Assembly: GCA_023229575.1 (NCBI GenBank)
Contig: JALNYZ010000003.1
Span: 62,001-126,000 of the forward strand
Length of the DNA stretch: 64,000 nucleotides
From: Prolixibacteraceae bacterium
Lineage (GTDB): Bacteria > Bacteroidota > Bacteroidia > Bacteroidales > Prolixibacteraceae
Reading direction: 5' to 3'
Both the position numbers and the translations under genes were made by a program. Below the pieces are notes generated by a model. It saw only the letters and a list, made by a program, of their open reading frames with translations. It was not told where the DNA came from and ran no database searches. Shown one piece after another: positions 9,008-17,198 of this stretch (positions within the stretch are counted from its first letter, which is position 1; the number at the start of each line of letters is the position of its first letter).

Positions 9008-10546
9008 ATGACTATAAATTGGGGTGGATGGATATTTAGCGGAGTTATTCTGCTATTGCTGTTTTTTCTCAGTTTAATGCTAAAGGATCCAGTTCGTTTA
9101 TCGATCAATGGCAAAAGAGCCAAAGGCATTGTAATTGCTATGGCAAAAGTTGAAGGGTCAAAGCAAGACACCTTGCGATTACCACTTGTTGAATTTGTCA
9201 CGTCGACCGGAGAACGTGCCAGAGCCAGAAGCAGGCAATTGGCCGGGTGGTCTTTGTCGCATTTGGGAGACAAGGTAACGGTATTGTACAACCCGTCAGA
9301 TCCAAGTGATGCCCATCTCGTCATGTTAAATGAATATCGTGGTGTTGTCTTTGTTCTGGGATTTATCGCTTTTGTTATTTTTTTGTGGACAGCAGTCATT
9401 GTAAGTTCAGGGGTCTCCACATTTGACGATCCTTTCCATCTTTTACCCAAGCTAATTGCCCACTTTCACCTGAGCCCTGTTCGATTCCCCATTCTCTTCA
9501 TTTTGTCTTTTGCGATCCCCGTGTGCGGGATAGGTACTTATTGGACATACCAATCAGCAGCCAACCTGCGTGCAAATGGCATTAAGACAGTCGGCCACGT
9601 CACAGGTTCCGAGTGGGATACCTCCACCATGAACGACGGCAGCAAAGCAACCGGTCTTTTCCCGATGATCACTTTTGAAGATGCATCAGGTGCATCTCAT
9701 ACCATTCGAAGATCTCTTGCCAAGCCTTTGTCCCGTTTGCAAGCCGGTGAAGAGGTGGAGGTCATCTATCCTACCGGCCAACCGGATCAGGGAGTCGTGA
9801 ACACCTGGGATGAGTTTTGGCCGGCTCCCCTGTTTTTTGGATTAATGTTCATTGCATTTATTATATTGTTTCGCCTCACACTGATTGAGTCTTTGGACGC
9901 TTCAAAAAGCAGGCCAAATAGTCAGAAAAAATTAATGACAACCGGAGTTTCTGCGATAGCTACAGTGCTCAGCGCTAATTCTAAAACCCGTTTACTTAAG
10001 TTTCGGATCGACAAGGATCCACAAACGCCATCTACAAAATTGGATGACTTTATTTCGCTTGAGAATGCAATTTCTGACTGGAAATCACCTCAAACCAACG
10101 TGGAGATTCAAAAAGGGGATCAGTTTCGCGCTTATCTGGATCCACTGAAGCCATTTGATTACTACATCGATTTCAGCCACCGGTTAGGATCGGACAGGTT
10201 CGTCAAATCGATAGAGGAGGAAGATGCAGAGGATGAGGAAAATGACAAAGTAATAGCAGGCAAACTCACGAACCTCATTACAACATGTTCACCTTACCTA
10301 TCACCTGAAAACGCAAGTGAAATCCAAACGTTAATAACTGATAACGATCTTTGCCCGGCTTATGAAAAACTCATAACCAGGATTATGAACCTGCCCAAAC
10401 CACTTCCTGCTCCCCTGCAAAAAGTCGATTGGAATGATTTTACAGGGATCGGCGTCTACCTGGGATTTGATGAAGATTCTGAAGACGATCCTGAGTTTTG
10501 GAAGAAGTTCCAGACTTTTAAAGAAGATCTAAATAAATCTGATTGA
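9008..10546 (+). CDS. DUF3592-type membrane protein, copy 2, with C-terminal extension
   Basis: 512 residues. Closely related to the protein at 4205-5464: HLLPKLIAHFHLSPVRFP, GTYWTYQ, TFEDASGASHTIRRSLAKP and NTWDEFWPAP match it almost word for word. The membrane segments fall in the same places and the RAKGIVIAMAK / VGHVTGSEW modules repeat. It differs by an extra ~115-residue C-terminal part. This begins with an acidic linker (EEEDAEDEENDK), then a helical domain (LSPENASEIQTLITDNDL, AYEKLITRIMN) and ends in an acidic tail. That domain vaguely resembles MafI-type immunity proteins. The two copies are separated by unrelated genes, so this is an old duplication with insertion or rearrangement rather than a simple tandem pair. 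Confidence 0.75.
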   Translation: MTINWGGWIFSGVILLLLFFLSLMLKDPVRLSINGKRAKGIVIAMAKVEGSKQDTLRLPLVEFVTSTGERARARSRQLAGWSLSHLGDKVTVLYNPSDPSDAHLVMLNEYRGVVFVLGFIAFVIFLWTAVIVSSGVSTFDDPFHLLPKLIAHFHLSPVRFPILFILSFAIPVCGIGTYWTYQSAANLRANGIKTVGHVTGSEWDTSTMNDGSKATGLFPMITFEDASGASHTIRRSLAKPLSRLQAGEEVEVIYPTGQPDQGVVNTWDEFWPAPLFFGLMFIAFIILFRLTLIESLDASKSRPNSQKKLMTTGVSAIATVLSANSKTRLLKFRIDKDPQTPSTKLDDFISLENAISDWKSPQTNVEIQKGDQFRAYLDPLKPFDYYIDFSHRLGSDRFVKSIEEEDAEDEENDKVIAGKLTNLITTCSPYLSPENASEIQTLITDNDLCPAYEKLITRIMNLPKPLPAPLQKVDWNDFTGIGVYLGFDEDSEDDPEFWKKFQTFKEDLNKSD

Positions 10547-10568
10547 GAAAAGCGTTAAATATTTTAAC

Positions 10569-11000
10569 ATGGTACTTACTGAAGAAAATTATAGAGAAAA
10601 AATAAATTCTTTTTCAGGAAATGAATGGCGACAATTAATTGAATTAATCCCATTGGTGGCGAAGACACAAAAGTTTGGTGAAATGGCTGGTGGAGAAAAA
10701 GTCGAAAATGGTGTCATAATAATGCCTTATTGGAATCAAAATGCCATAGTTTCTCAATTTCAGGAAATTGTTTATAACATACCGATCATTATAAATTTTG
10801 ATTGGGGTTCATGGGAAGAAGGACGAATAATCGCAAGAGATGAAAATTTTGATTTTGACACTATTGATATTCCAACAAAATGTAAGTTGATAACAGCAAT
10901 AATAAGAAATGACAGGTTTTGTGATGGAGCCTTAATTGAAGCTTTTGAATCCGGACTAATCTTAAAAATTCTAAGATCAATAAAAGATCAAATAATTTAA
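10569..11000 (+). CDS. DUF6508-like small protein
   Basis: 143 residues, cytoplasmic. The pattern WRQLIELIPLVAK near the N-terminus, FGEMAGG, a central strand ending FDWGSWEEGR (~75-88), and a helical C-terminus (DTIDIPTKCKLITAIIRND, then FCDGALIEAFESGLILKIL) recall the DUF6508 family, whose members occur beside toxins and immunity genes. The assignment is from memory and moderate. It is strongly AT-rich, unlike the starch locus that follows, and is the last gene of the rightward run that began at 3057. It ends about 120 bases before the remnant at 11118. Confidence 0.5.
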   Translation: MVLTEENYREKINSFSGNEWRQLIELIPLVAKTQKFGEMAGGEKVENGVIIMPYWNQNAIVSQFQEIVYNIPIIINFDWGSWEEGRIIARDENFDFDTIDIPTKCKLITAIIRNDRFCDGALIEAFESGLILKILRSIKDQII

Positions 11001-11117
11001 TGCGATCTTTAGCTTTCAATTTAGAATTATAATATTATCGCCAAATTCAGTTGGCTTAATCTTTGTTTGACCTCTTCATGCAATCCCTGTTAAATACACG
11101 GCCCCTTCAATAGTTGA

Positions 11118-11303
11118 CTATCGATCTTCCCGCTTCAAAGCACCAGTATAACGGCAGATTTCACAGCTGCTGGTCATTCCCTCCAACACAACCGAATAAT
11201 CATTTGCCTTGTCGGCTGTAAAGAATTTTACATGGACTGTTCCGGTACTATCAGACGAGAGGGCCTGAATCCAGGTGGTTTTCGTGAGATCCAACGATAA
11301 CAA
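11118..11303 (-). pseudogene. Remnant of an exported beta-sandwich protein (C-terminal scrap)
   Basis: About 60 codons on the minus strand ending in TAG, directly after the amylase stop and in a different reading frame. The text (TGTVHVKFFTADKANDYSV, then VVLEGMTSSCEICRYTG) reads like the end of a macroglobulin/Ig-like or TonB-plug-associated protein of Bacteroidota, where similar 'FYTAD...Y.V.LEG.t.dG' strands close the chain. There is no plausible start codon and no upstream part, so it is a fragment rather than a small gene. It marks a past recombination junction between the starch locus and the DUF3592 island. Confidence 0.5.
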
Positions 11304-11306
11304 CGA

Positions 11307-14102
11307 TTAGTACTTGACAATCTTCCTCGACTCTGTTTTCCCTGCTTTGCTAACTATCTGAATTATATAGTTCCCACGCTGAAGGTTGCCCAAAAACAAC
11401 TCCTGATCGGAATTTTCCGTACCCGGAAGGTTCAACTCTTTAATTTTACTGCCGGTTATCGAATAGACAACTATCCGCGAAAGGGGTGAATTAGAGGATA
11501 TTTTTATCATTTCGCTTGTCGGGTTGGGCCAAATCACAAATCCTGCTTCAGGTTTTGGCAATACCTGTACTTCGGTAGTGATGTTGGGTTTGGAAAAATT
11601 GACAGTCGAATAGAGCCTGAACTCGCCGGGCGTCAAAATCAGGTTCTGGTTGGTATTGGTCGCATCCAACGTGGCATCCGTAAAAAATTCATACCAGATA
11701 CCCGCCTTTTGGAACTGGATGCTCAGGTTAGCGGAAGCAACGCCAAAATTGCCTGCAATCAACACGTTCTCACCATTCAGGTTCAGTTTGAGCCATTTCA
11801 CATCGTTTGCAAGGGAATAACTAAAATCAGTTGTCCTGAATATTGGGAAAGTTTTCTTGAGGTAGAAAAGTTTCGCCATCACCCGGAAAAGATAGGTACG
11901 GGCCGGTTGATCGACATAGTTCCACTTCACCGGTTTCTCACCAAGGCGGCCCCCCAAATCGATGGAATACTCGTAGCCCAGCTCACCGAATTGCCAGATC
12001 ATTTTCGGACCGGGAATGGGTATAAAAAGCGCCGCTGTCAACGCTGCCCTTTTGTATGCCGTTGTGCTGTCCTTGATACTGTATCCACTCTGGGAATTTC
12101 CGTAGGTGATGCATTTATAGGCGATCCGCTCCTCATCGTGGCTCTCCATGTACCCGACTGCGGCAGCCTTGTTCCAGGTCCGGGCGGTGTAGGAAGCCCA
12201 GGTGAAATCTGATTTGCCGCTGTCGTTGTAGCCCATGGCTGCTTCCGAACAGTTGCCGTTCGAGTTGGCCCACAGCAATATGCCATTCCCTGATTCTACC
12301 AGCTCTTTCTCTTCGTTGTTGTCGGCAAGGTGTTCAAAAATGACCAGCGCCCCCGGTTTTCTTTTCCGCACTTCGCCAGCCATTCTTTCCAGGTTGAAGA
12401 TGCGCTGCGCATCGTATTTGCTTCCCCAGGGATCGGTCGAATTACTTTTGAAATTGTTCGAAAAACCTTTTGTGAAATCGTATCTGAACCCATCGATTTT
12501 GTATTCCGACATCCAGTAAGAGGCGATACTGTCTACCAATTCCCGGGTATAGGGACTATCGTGGTTGAAATCATATCCCCAATGGGCAGCAGTGTTTTCA
12601 AAATTACTGGTGATATTGTACCAGGGATTTTGTGCAGTAGGGTTCTTTCCGTCGAAGTAAAGCTGTACGAATGGACTTTGTTCGTAGGAGTGGTTCAACA
12701 CCATGTCCATCACTACCGCTATGCCGCGTTGGTGGCACTGGTCGACCAACTTTTTTAGTTCATCGGCCGGACCGTAATATTTGTCTGCCGCAAAATAGAA
12801 CGAGGGATTATAGCCCCAGCTACTATTGCCTTGAAATTCGTTGAATGGCATCAGTTCGAGTACATTGACTTTTAGATCCTTTAGGTAGTCAAGATGGCTG
12901 GCCATACCTGCAAAGGAGTGTTTGACATCAAAATCACGGAGCAGGGCTTCATAGATAATGCAGGTATCGGAGGCAGGTGGAGTAAACTGTGCCATCTGCC
13001 AGCTGTATTTTGTCTTGTTGGGTTGAAGCAACGAAACAATGCCATCGGTCTTCCCGGTAGGGTAGGTTAAAAGGTTTGGATAGGTGTCAGCGTTGATGTA
13101 TTTATCATTCGATGGGTCCAGAATTTTATCGGTATATGGATCAGCGATTTTAAGGGTCCCATCCACCAGGTATTGGAAAGCGTATTCCTTACCAGGGGTC
13201 AGGTTGTCTATTTTCAGCCAGAAATAATCCCCGTCCCTTTTCAATCTTGAAGTTGATGATGGGTGCCAGTCGTTGAAATCCCCCACCACAAATACATTCT
13301 GTTTATAAGGGGCCCACAAGACCAGCAAAGCGGATTGCGTATCGGGATAATTGATCCCTTTTTTTACTCCGGCAGGCCGAGTCTCAACCACTTCGTTACC
13401 CAGGACGTGAACATATACAGAATCTACAATGGTTTTGGCTAAAGTGATAGCCTTTGCTTTGATCCAGTAATCGCCTGTCGGGAGGTTGAAATTATAGGTG
13501 ATACTGGTTCCGGTCAGGAAGATGATTTTCTTGTTGTTCAAATACAATTCAAGATCAGCCGTGGCTGATGAGCTGGCAGAAAAAGGAATACTGGCATATT
13601 GTTGATAGACCTGATTTTTAATGGGTTGCTGAATGACAAAGTTGAGCCCGGCGCCATAAACATCTACCAAAATATCTTTCCCACCTGTATCCTTCCCTTC
13701 CAGATAATTGCCATTAACGGTTGTCCCGCTACGAAAAACCAGTGCGACCTTTTGAATGATCTCTCCAGTAGGAACCCCAAAATATTGCCTGATATCGGGG
13801 GTAAGGGTGATCTGGTAGGAATTGGCTGTGACTCTCGTCATCTTTGCCTTGTCTACATTGGTTCCCCAACCGGCAACTACATATTTCCAGTCGCCACTTG
13901 ATGTACTTTTATCAGTAATTACCCCAATATGGGCATAGACATCACCTGAATAATCCTTTAAACCCGCAGTCCCTTTGGTTGCATCGAAGGTAATTGTTAC
14001 GGATTGGTTGTCATTGGGAAGTGCCGGAGTCGATGTAACAATCTGCGAAACGCCTATTTCGGTCGACATTAACAAGACAATCAGTAACGTGAGAATTTTC
14101 AT
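11307..14102 (-). CDS. Extracellular GH13 alpha-amylase with T9SS sorting domain
   Basis: 931 residues from ATG 14102 (a longer frame exists but adds a poor leader; this start gives MKILTLLIVLLMSTEIGVSQ). After the signal peptide come beta-sandwich modules, then a CBM48-like segment (VFVVGDFNDWHPSS). A GH13 barrel follows with ELMPFNEFQG, MVLNHSYEQ, nucleophile Asp in GFRYDF (~541), acid Glu in IFEHLA (~588) and the HD pair in ESHDEER (~655). The last ~80 residues are a T9SS type A sorting domain (PEAGFVIWPNPTSEMIKIS ending KIVKY). It therefore hydrolyses starch or glycogen outside the cell after T9SS export, replacing the lipoprotein SusG of classic Sus loci. It is downstream of the susCDEF run, behind a strong hairpin. 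Confidence 0.88.
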   Translation of the reverse strand: MKILTLLIVLLMSTEIGVSQIVTSTPALPNDNQSVTITFDATKGTAGLKDYSGDVYAHIGVITDKSTSSGDWKYVVAGWGTNVDKAKMTRVTANSYQITLTPDIRQYFGVPTGEIIQKVALVFRSGTTVNGNYLEGKDTGGKDILVDVYGAGLNFVIQQPIKNQVYQQYASIPFSASSSATADLELYLNNKKIIFLTGTSITYNFNLPTGDYWIKAKAITLAKTIVDSVYVHVLGNEVVETRPAGVKKGINYPDTQSALLVLWAPYKQNVFVVGDFNDWHPSSTSRLKRDGDYFWLKIDNLTPGKEYAFQYLVDGTLKIADPYTDKILDPSNDKYINADTYPNLLTYPTGKTDGIVSLLQPNKTKYSWQMAQFTPPASDTCIIYEALLRDFDVKHSFAGMASHLDYLKDLKVNVLELMPFNEFQGNSSWGYNPSFYFAADKYYGPADELKKLVDQCHQRGIAVVMDMVLNHSYEQSPFVQLYFDGKNPTAQNPWYNITSNFENTAAHWGYDFNHDSPYTRELVDSIASYWMSEYKIDGFRYDFTKGFSNNFKSNSTDPWGSKYDAQRIFNLERMAGEVRKRKPGALVIFEHLADNNEEKELVESGNGILLWANSNGNCSEAAMGYNDSGKSDFTWASYTARTWNKAAAVGYMESHDEERIAYKCITYGNSQSGYSIKDSTTAYKRAALTAALFIPIPGPKMIWQFGELGYEYSIDLGGRLGEKPVKWNYVDQPARTYLFRVMAKLFYLKKTFPIFRTTDFSYSLANDVKWLKLNLNGENVLIAGNFGVASANLSIQFQKAGIWYEFFTDATLDATNTNQNLILTPGEFRLYSTVNFSKPNITTEVQVLPKPEAGFVIWPNPTSEMIKISSNSPLSRIVVYSITGSKIKELNLPGTENSDQELFLGNLQRGNYIIQIVSKAGKTESRKIVKY

Positions 14103-14190
14103 GAGCATGGACTTTGTATGGGACAGATGTTGAAGGTAAGCAAATTGGATCCAATAGCGAAAAAAGTTTCCAATTACCAATAGTGAAAAA

Positions 14191-14248
14191 AGTTTCCAAA
14201 GTTTTTAGTTACGAGCAAAAGTCGCTCGTAACTAAAACTTTGGAAACT
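14191..14248 (-). terminator. Strong hairpin between the susF-like gene and the amylase gene
   Basis: The arms AGTTTCCAAAG...AGTTACGAGC (14191-14216) and its complement (14224-14248) form a 25-bp stem with one bulged T and a 7-base loop. It lies 14 bases past the TAG of the susF-like gene and ~90 bases ahead of the amylase start, in the leftward transcript. No long U run follows, so it could act as partial terminator, processing site or 3'-end stabiliser setting the ratio of binding proteins to amylase. A direct repeat (GAAAAAAGTTTCCAA) recurs at about 14158 and 14186. Confidence 0.6.
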
Positions 14249-14261
14249 TTATTGTTGTTAA

Positions 14262-16112
14262 CTAGTTCTTCGTAACCGTACAGGAAGGAACAGCTTTCAG
14301 AACATCAAGTGTAAGCGTATAATTGCCTGCAACAGCGATAGGAATGTTATCCCCGCCATTGGAAAGAGCGGAGAGATTCAAACCACCGAGGTTAACAGCC
14401 CAATCGTCGTTGGCCCTGAATTTAATAGCGCCAACTGTCAGGTTCAAAGTAACTTTGAGCACCTTGTTGGTTGCATCCCAGGTCATGTTGGTATCTGTTC
14501 CCCAACCACCTGGAGTGGCATCCCCGATTACGCCCCACCTGTTGGCAGTGTAGGTATATGCGTTAGGATGGCTCAGGTCGAGCGTGATTGCGTAATCAGA
14601 TTCCAGGGAAACAGGGATATTTGCAGCCCCGGCACCTAGTTTTCCATCAGCCTTGTCGCTTCCGTAATTCAATCCCCAGTCGTGGTTGGCCCTGAATTTG
14701 ATACTGGCAGCAGTAAGGTGCATCACCCCTTGCCAGATACGTTGGGTCGGACTGTAAGTCAAAGCGGTCTCATCGCCCCATCCCAGAGGAGTTGCATCAC
14801 CAATGACACCCCAGGCCGTCTTCACGGCGGTAAAGGTCATGGTAGTTGTATTGGCATTTAACTTATAGTAACCTGCTGTTGAAGCGATGTTTCCACCGTT
14901 TGCATCCAGTTTGCCTGCACCGCCGTCACCATAATTTGGCCCGTTCCAGTTGGGTTGGGTGGCAAATTTCCACTCATTGGCAGCATTGGCCATGTAGACA
15001 TAACCTTCCAGTTTGTCGGGTGCAGCAATGGTACTGATAACCTGTGGTGATTTGTCTGGCGACCAGTCGGCCATGGTAGTTCCGGGATAGCTTGCGCCAA
15101 CATAATTACCAGGAATGTTCCATGTTTGAATGTCGGCCAGCGTTGTAAACTGAATATCTGAACCATAAGCTGTTCCGACGCTGTTGGTAGCATAAGCGCG
15201 TACGTGATAGGTGGTGAATTTCTGAAGAGCTGTGAGCGTGCTGACGAAAGCGCCCAGTCCATTGCCGCCGTCAATTTTGGTTCCGGCTATGGTCGGATTG
15301 GCAGTTGTACCCCAGGCAAGACCTCTTGCAGTTACAGTTCCACCACCATCGTAAGTGACATTACCACCCGATGCTGCCCCTGTTTTGGAAATAGTCGTTA
15401 CATCCACTGTAGTTACAACAGGAAGATCGACCAGCGTGGTAAAAGAAACCTCCGGACCATAGGCAGTACCTGCACTGTTGATCGCGTAAGCACGGACATA
15501 ATAGGTCTTGTTTCCTTTAAGGGCTGTCAGCGCACTTACGAATGCCCCGGGACCTTTCGAATCGGAAGTTTTGGTGTCGGATACCGTTGGCAGGTGATTC
15601 AATCCAAAACAGATACCACGTGCGGTAACTTCGGCGCCACCGGTAACAGTTACGTTACCACCACCAGTTGCAGCGTTGCCGGTAATAGCGGTAATCGCTG
15701 TTGTTGTCATCGTTGGCACAACAGGCAATGTAGTAAAGTTGAGCTCAGCACCATAGATGGTTCCGCTTGCATTGATAGCATATGCACGGGCAAAATATTT
15801 GGTTGCATAGGCAAGTCCAGGCAAGGTTACATTGAATGTAGCGGTGTTGTTCTGTCCTGTATAGGCAACTTTCGATGTGGCAGTGGTTGGAGCCGGGGAT
15901 GTACTGTAACATACACCTTTCTCGGAGAACCCGTCACCCTGGGCAACGACAAATCCAACAACCGTAGCAGCATCCGATTTAATGTTCAGCGTTTGCGTAG
16001 AGGCGAGCGTCGGGATCAACCTGATATCCGATTTTTCCTTGGTACAAGCAGCAAAGAAGATGGCTGCAGTGACAAGTACGGATAATATTCTATATAATGT
16101 TTTTCTTTTCAT
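14262..16112 (-). CDS. SusF/SusE-like starch-binding surface lipoprotein
   Basis: 616 residues. Start taken at ATG 16112 (MKRKTLYRILSVLVTAA), 19 bases after the susE stop; ATG 16130 would add six residues. Lipobox FFAAC puts the lipid on Cys23. Residues ~35-335 hold three FN3-like repeats with the signature GGNVT..GG..VTARG and a closing TSYGADV-like AYGPEVSFTT. The C-terminal half holds three SusE/SusF-type starch-binding modules, marked by WGVIGDATPLGWG, WGVIGDATPGGWG and IKFRANDDWAVN. It would sit on the cell surface beside SusCD and hold maltodextrin. The FN3-like repeats are shared with the giant adhesin at 53867-61153, an unusual addition for this family. Confidence 0.85.
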   Translation of the reverse strand: MKRKTLYRILSVLVTAAIFFAACTKEKSDIRLIPTLASTQTLNIKSDAATVVGFVVAQGDGFSEKGVCYSTSPAPTTATSKVAYTGQNNTATFNVTLPGLAYATKYFARAYAINASGTIYGAELNFTTLPVVPTMTTTAITAITGNAATGGGNVTVTGGAEVTARGICFGLNHLPTVSDTKTSDSKGPGAFVSALTALKGNKTYYVRAYAINSAGTAYGPEVSFTTLVDLPVVTTVDVTTISKTGAASGGNVTYDGGGTVTARGLAWGTTANPTIAGTKIDGGNGLGAFVSTLTALQKFTTYHVRAYATNSVGTAYGSDIQFTTLADIQTWNIPGNYVGASYPGTTMADWSPDKSPQVISTIAAPDKLEGYVYMANAANEWKFATQPNWNGPNYGDGGAGKLDANGGNIASTAGYYKLNANTTTMTFTAVKTAWGVIGDATPLGWGDETALTYSPTQRIWQGVMHLTAASIKFRANHDWGLNYGSDKADGKLGAGAANIPVSLESDYAITLDLSHPNAYTYTANRWGVIGDATPGGWGTDTNMTWDATNKVLKVTLNLTVGAIKFRANDDWAVNLGGLNLSALSNGGDNIPIAVAGNYTLTLDVLKAVPSCTVTKN

Positions 16113-16131
16113 GAGAATAATATTAATCATT

Positions 16132-17175
16132 TCAATTGGTTGGGGTAAAGACGACCTTCATAGGGGTTGTTTCCAGGTATAATTTTATGTTGTACTTACC
16201 GGGAGGAACATCCTTGATATCCTGGCTATCTGTTTTGCCGTCATTCTGGTACAAATTGTTCAGGTCGTGGCCGGCAGGATTGTAGGCAACATTCACGGCA
16301 GCCCAACTGTTGTGTGTACGGAATTTGATACCACCGGCAGTGACTGTTTTGGTGATGTTCCAGGTATGGTCCGTAAAATTGTAGGCCATCTTGGTATCAT
16401 CGCTCCAACCTCCAACAGCATCGCCAATGATGCCAATGGTTACATCAGCGATGGTCATCTTCATTTTGCCTGTGTTGATATCGACAGTCATGTTGTAGGC
16501 GCCGGCATCCAGTTTGATGGCAGGTCCGCCTTCTGTAAGGTCACATGAGACTGCACCTGCGGCCAAAACACCTCCATATTTTTTACCGTCATCATTGTTG
16601 GTAAACTGGAAGGCAGTTCCGTCGGTATAAATCCATCCGGTATATACCTTGTTATCAGCAGCGGAAACAACCCCTTGAAGTTTGGATGCAACGGTGAATG
16701 ACAGGGTCGGTGGGCCATACAGGGTCACATCGGCATTTTTAACTGGCGAGCTGTACACATAGGAGCCCGTTCCACTGCTTAGGGAGAGGACTGACCGGAT
16801 ACGGAAATCAAGCGAGGAGACCTGGTCGGCAGGAAATTTCTTCAATAAAATTCCATCAAGGTCTGCCACGGTAATTTTCATCGAAAGATCCTGTTTGTCA
16901 GATAAAATCAGGATGGGATCGGCAAAGTTGGTACCCTTTGCACAAGCCTCCAGGTAATAGGTTGCAGAAGCCTGGAACCCGGGATCAATCGCAGTCCCAA
17001 CAAATTCAAGCAAGTTGATACCATTTGTTCTTTTCAGCGTCAAATTGGGTACCGTCGCGATGGTTGGCAATGTTGGGTTATCGTTCAAAACAGCTTTTGT
17101 TTCGTCCTTCTTGCAAGAAAACAAAAGTCCGATCAACCCAATGAAAGTTAGATATATAAATATTTTTTTATTCAT
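16132..17175 (-). CDS. SusE-like starch-binding lipoprotein
   Basis: 347 residues. Signal peptide with lipobox LLFSC (Cys21) after MNKKIFIYLTFIGLIG. Residues ~40-130 form the N-terminal Ig-like domain of SusE (TLKRTNGINLLEFVGTAIDP). The following modules carry the starch-binding pattern: ADNKVYTGWIYTDGTAFQF, and IGIIGDAVGGWSDDTKMAYN, then GGIKFRTHNSWA. Surface-anchored glycan-binding subunit of the Sus complex. It starts 23 bases after the susD stop and ends 19 bases before the susF-like start, in a tight leftward operon. Confidence 0.85.
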   Translation of the reverse strand: MNKKIFIYLTFIGLIGLLFSCKKDETKAVLNDNPTLPTIATVPNLTLKRTNGINLLEFVGTAIDPGFQASATYYLEACAKGTNFADPILILSDKQDLSMKITVADLDGILLKKFPADQVSSLDFRIRSVLSLSSGTGSYVYSSPVKNADVTLYGPPTLSFTVASKLQGVVSAADNKVYTGWIYTDGTAFQFTNNDDGKKYGGVLAAGAVSCDLTEGGPAIKLDAGAYNMTVDINTGKMKMTIADVTIGIIGDAVGGWSDDTKMAYNFTDHTWNITKTVTAGGIKFRTHNSWAAVNVAYNPAGHDLNNLYQNDGKTDSQDIKDVPPGKYNIKLYLETTPMKVVFTPTN

Positions 17176-17198
17176 TGTTTAAAAATTTAGAGGATTAA

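Noticed and set aside
15204..16085. A 293-codon open frame antisense to the susF-like gene
   Set aside because: Cys/Ser/Gly-rich text without domain pattern; it is the mirror of the repetitive FN3 coding sequence, whose sense frame has a lipobox and starch-binding motifs.
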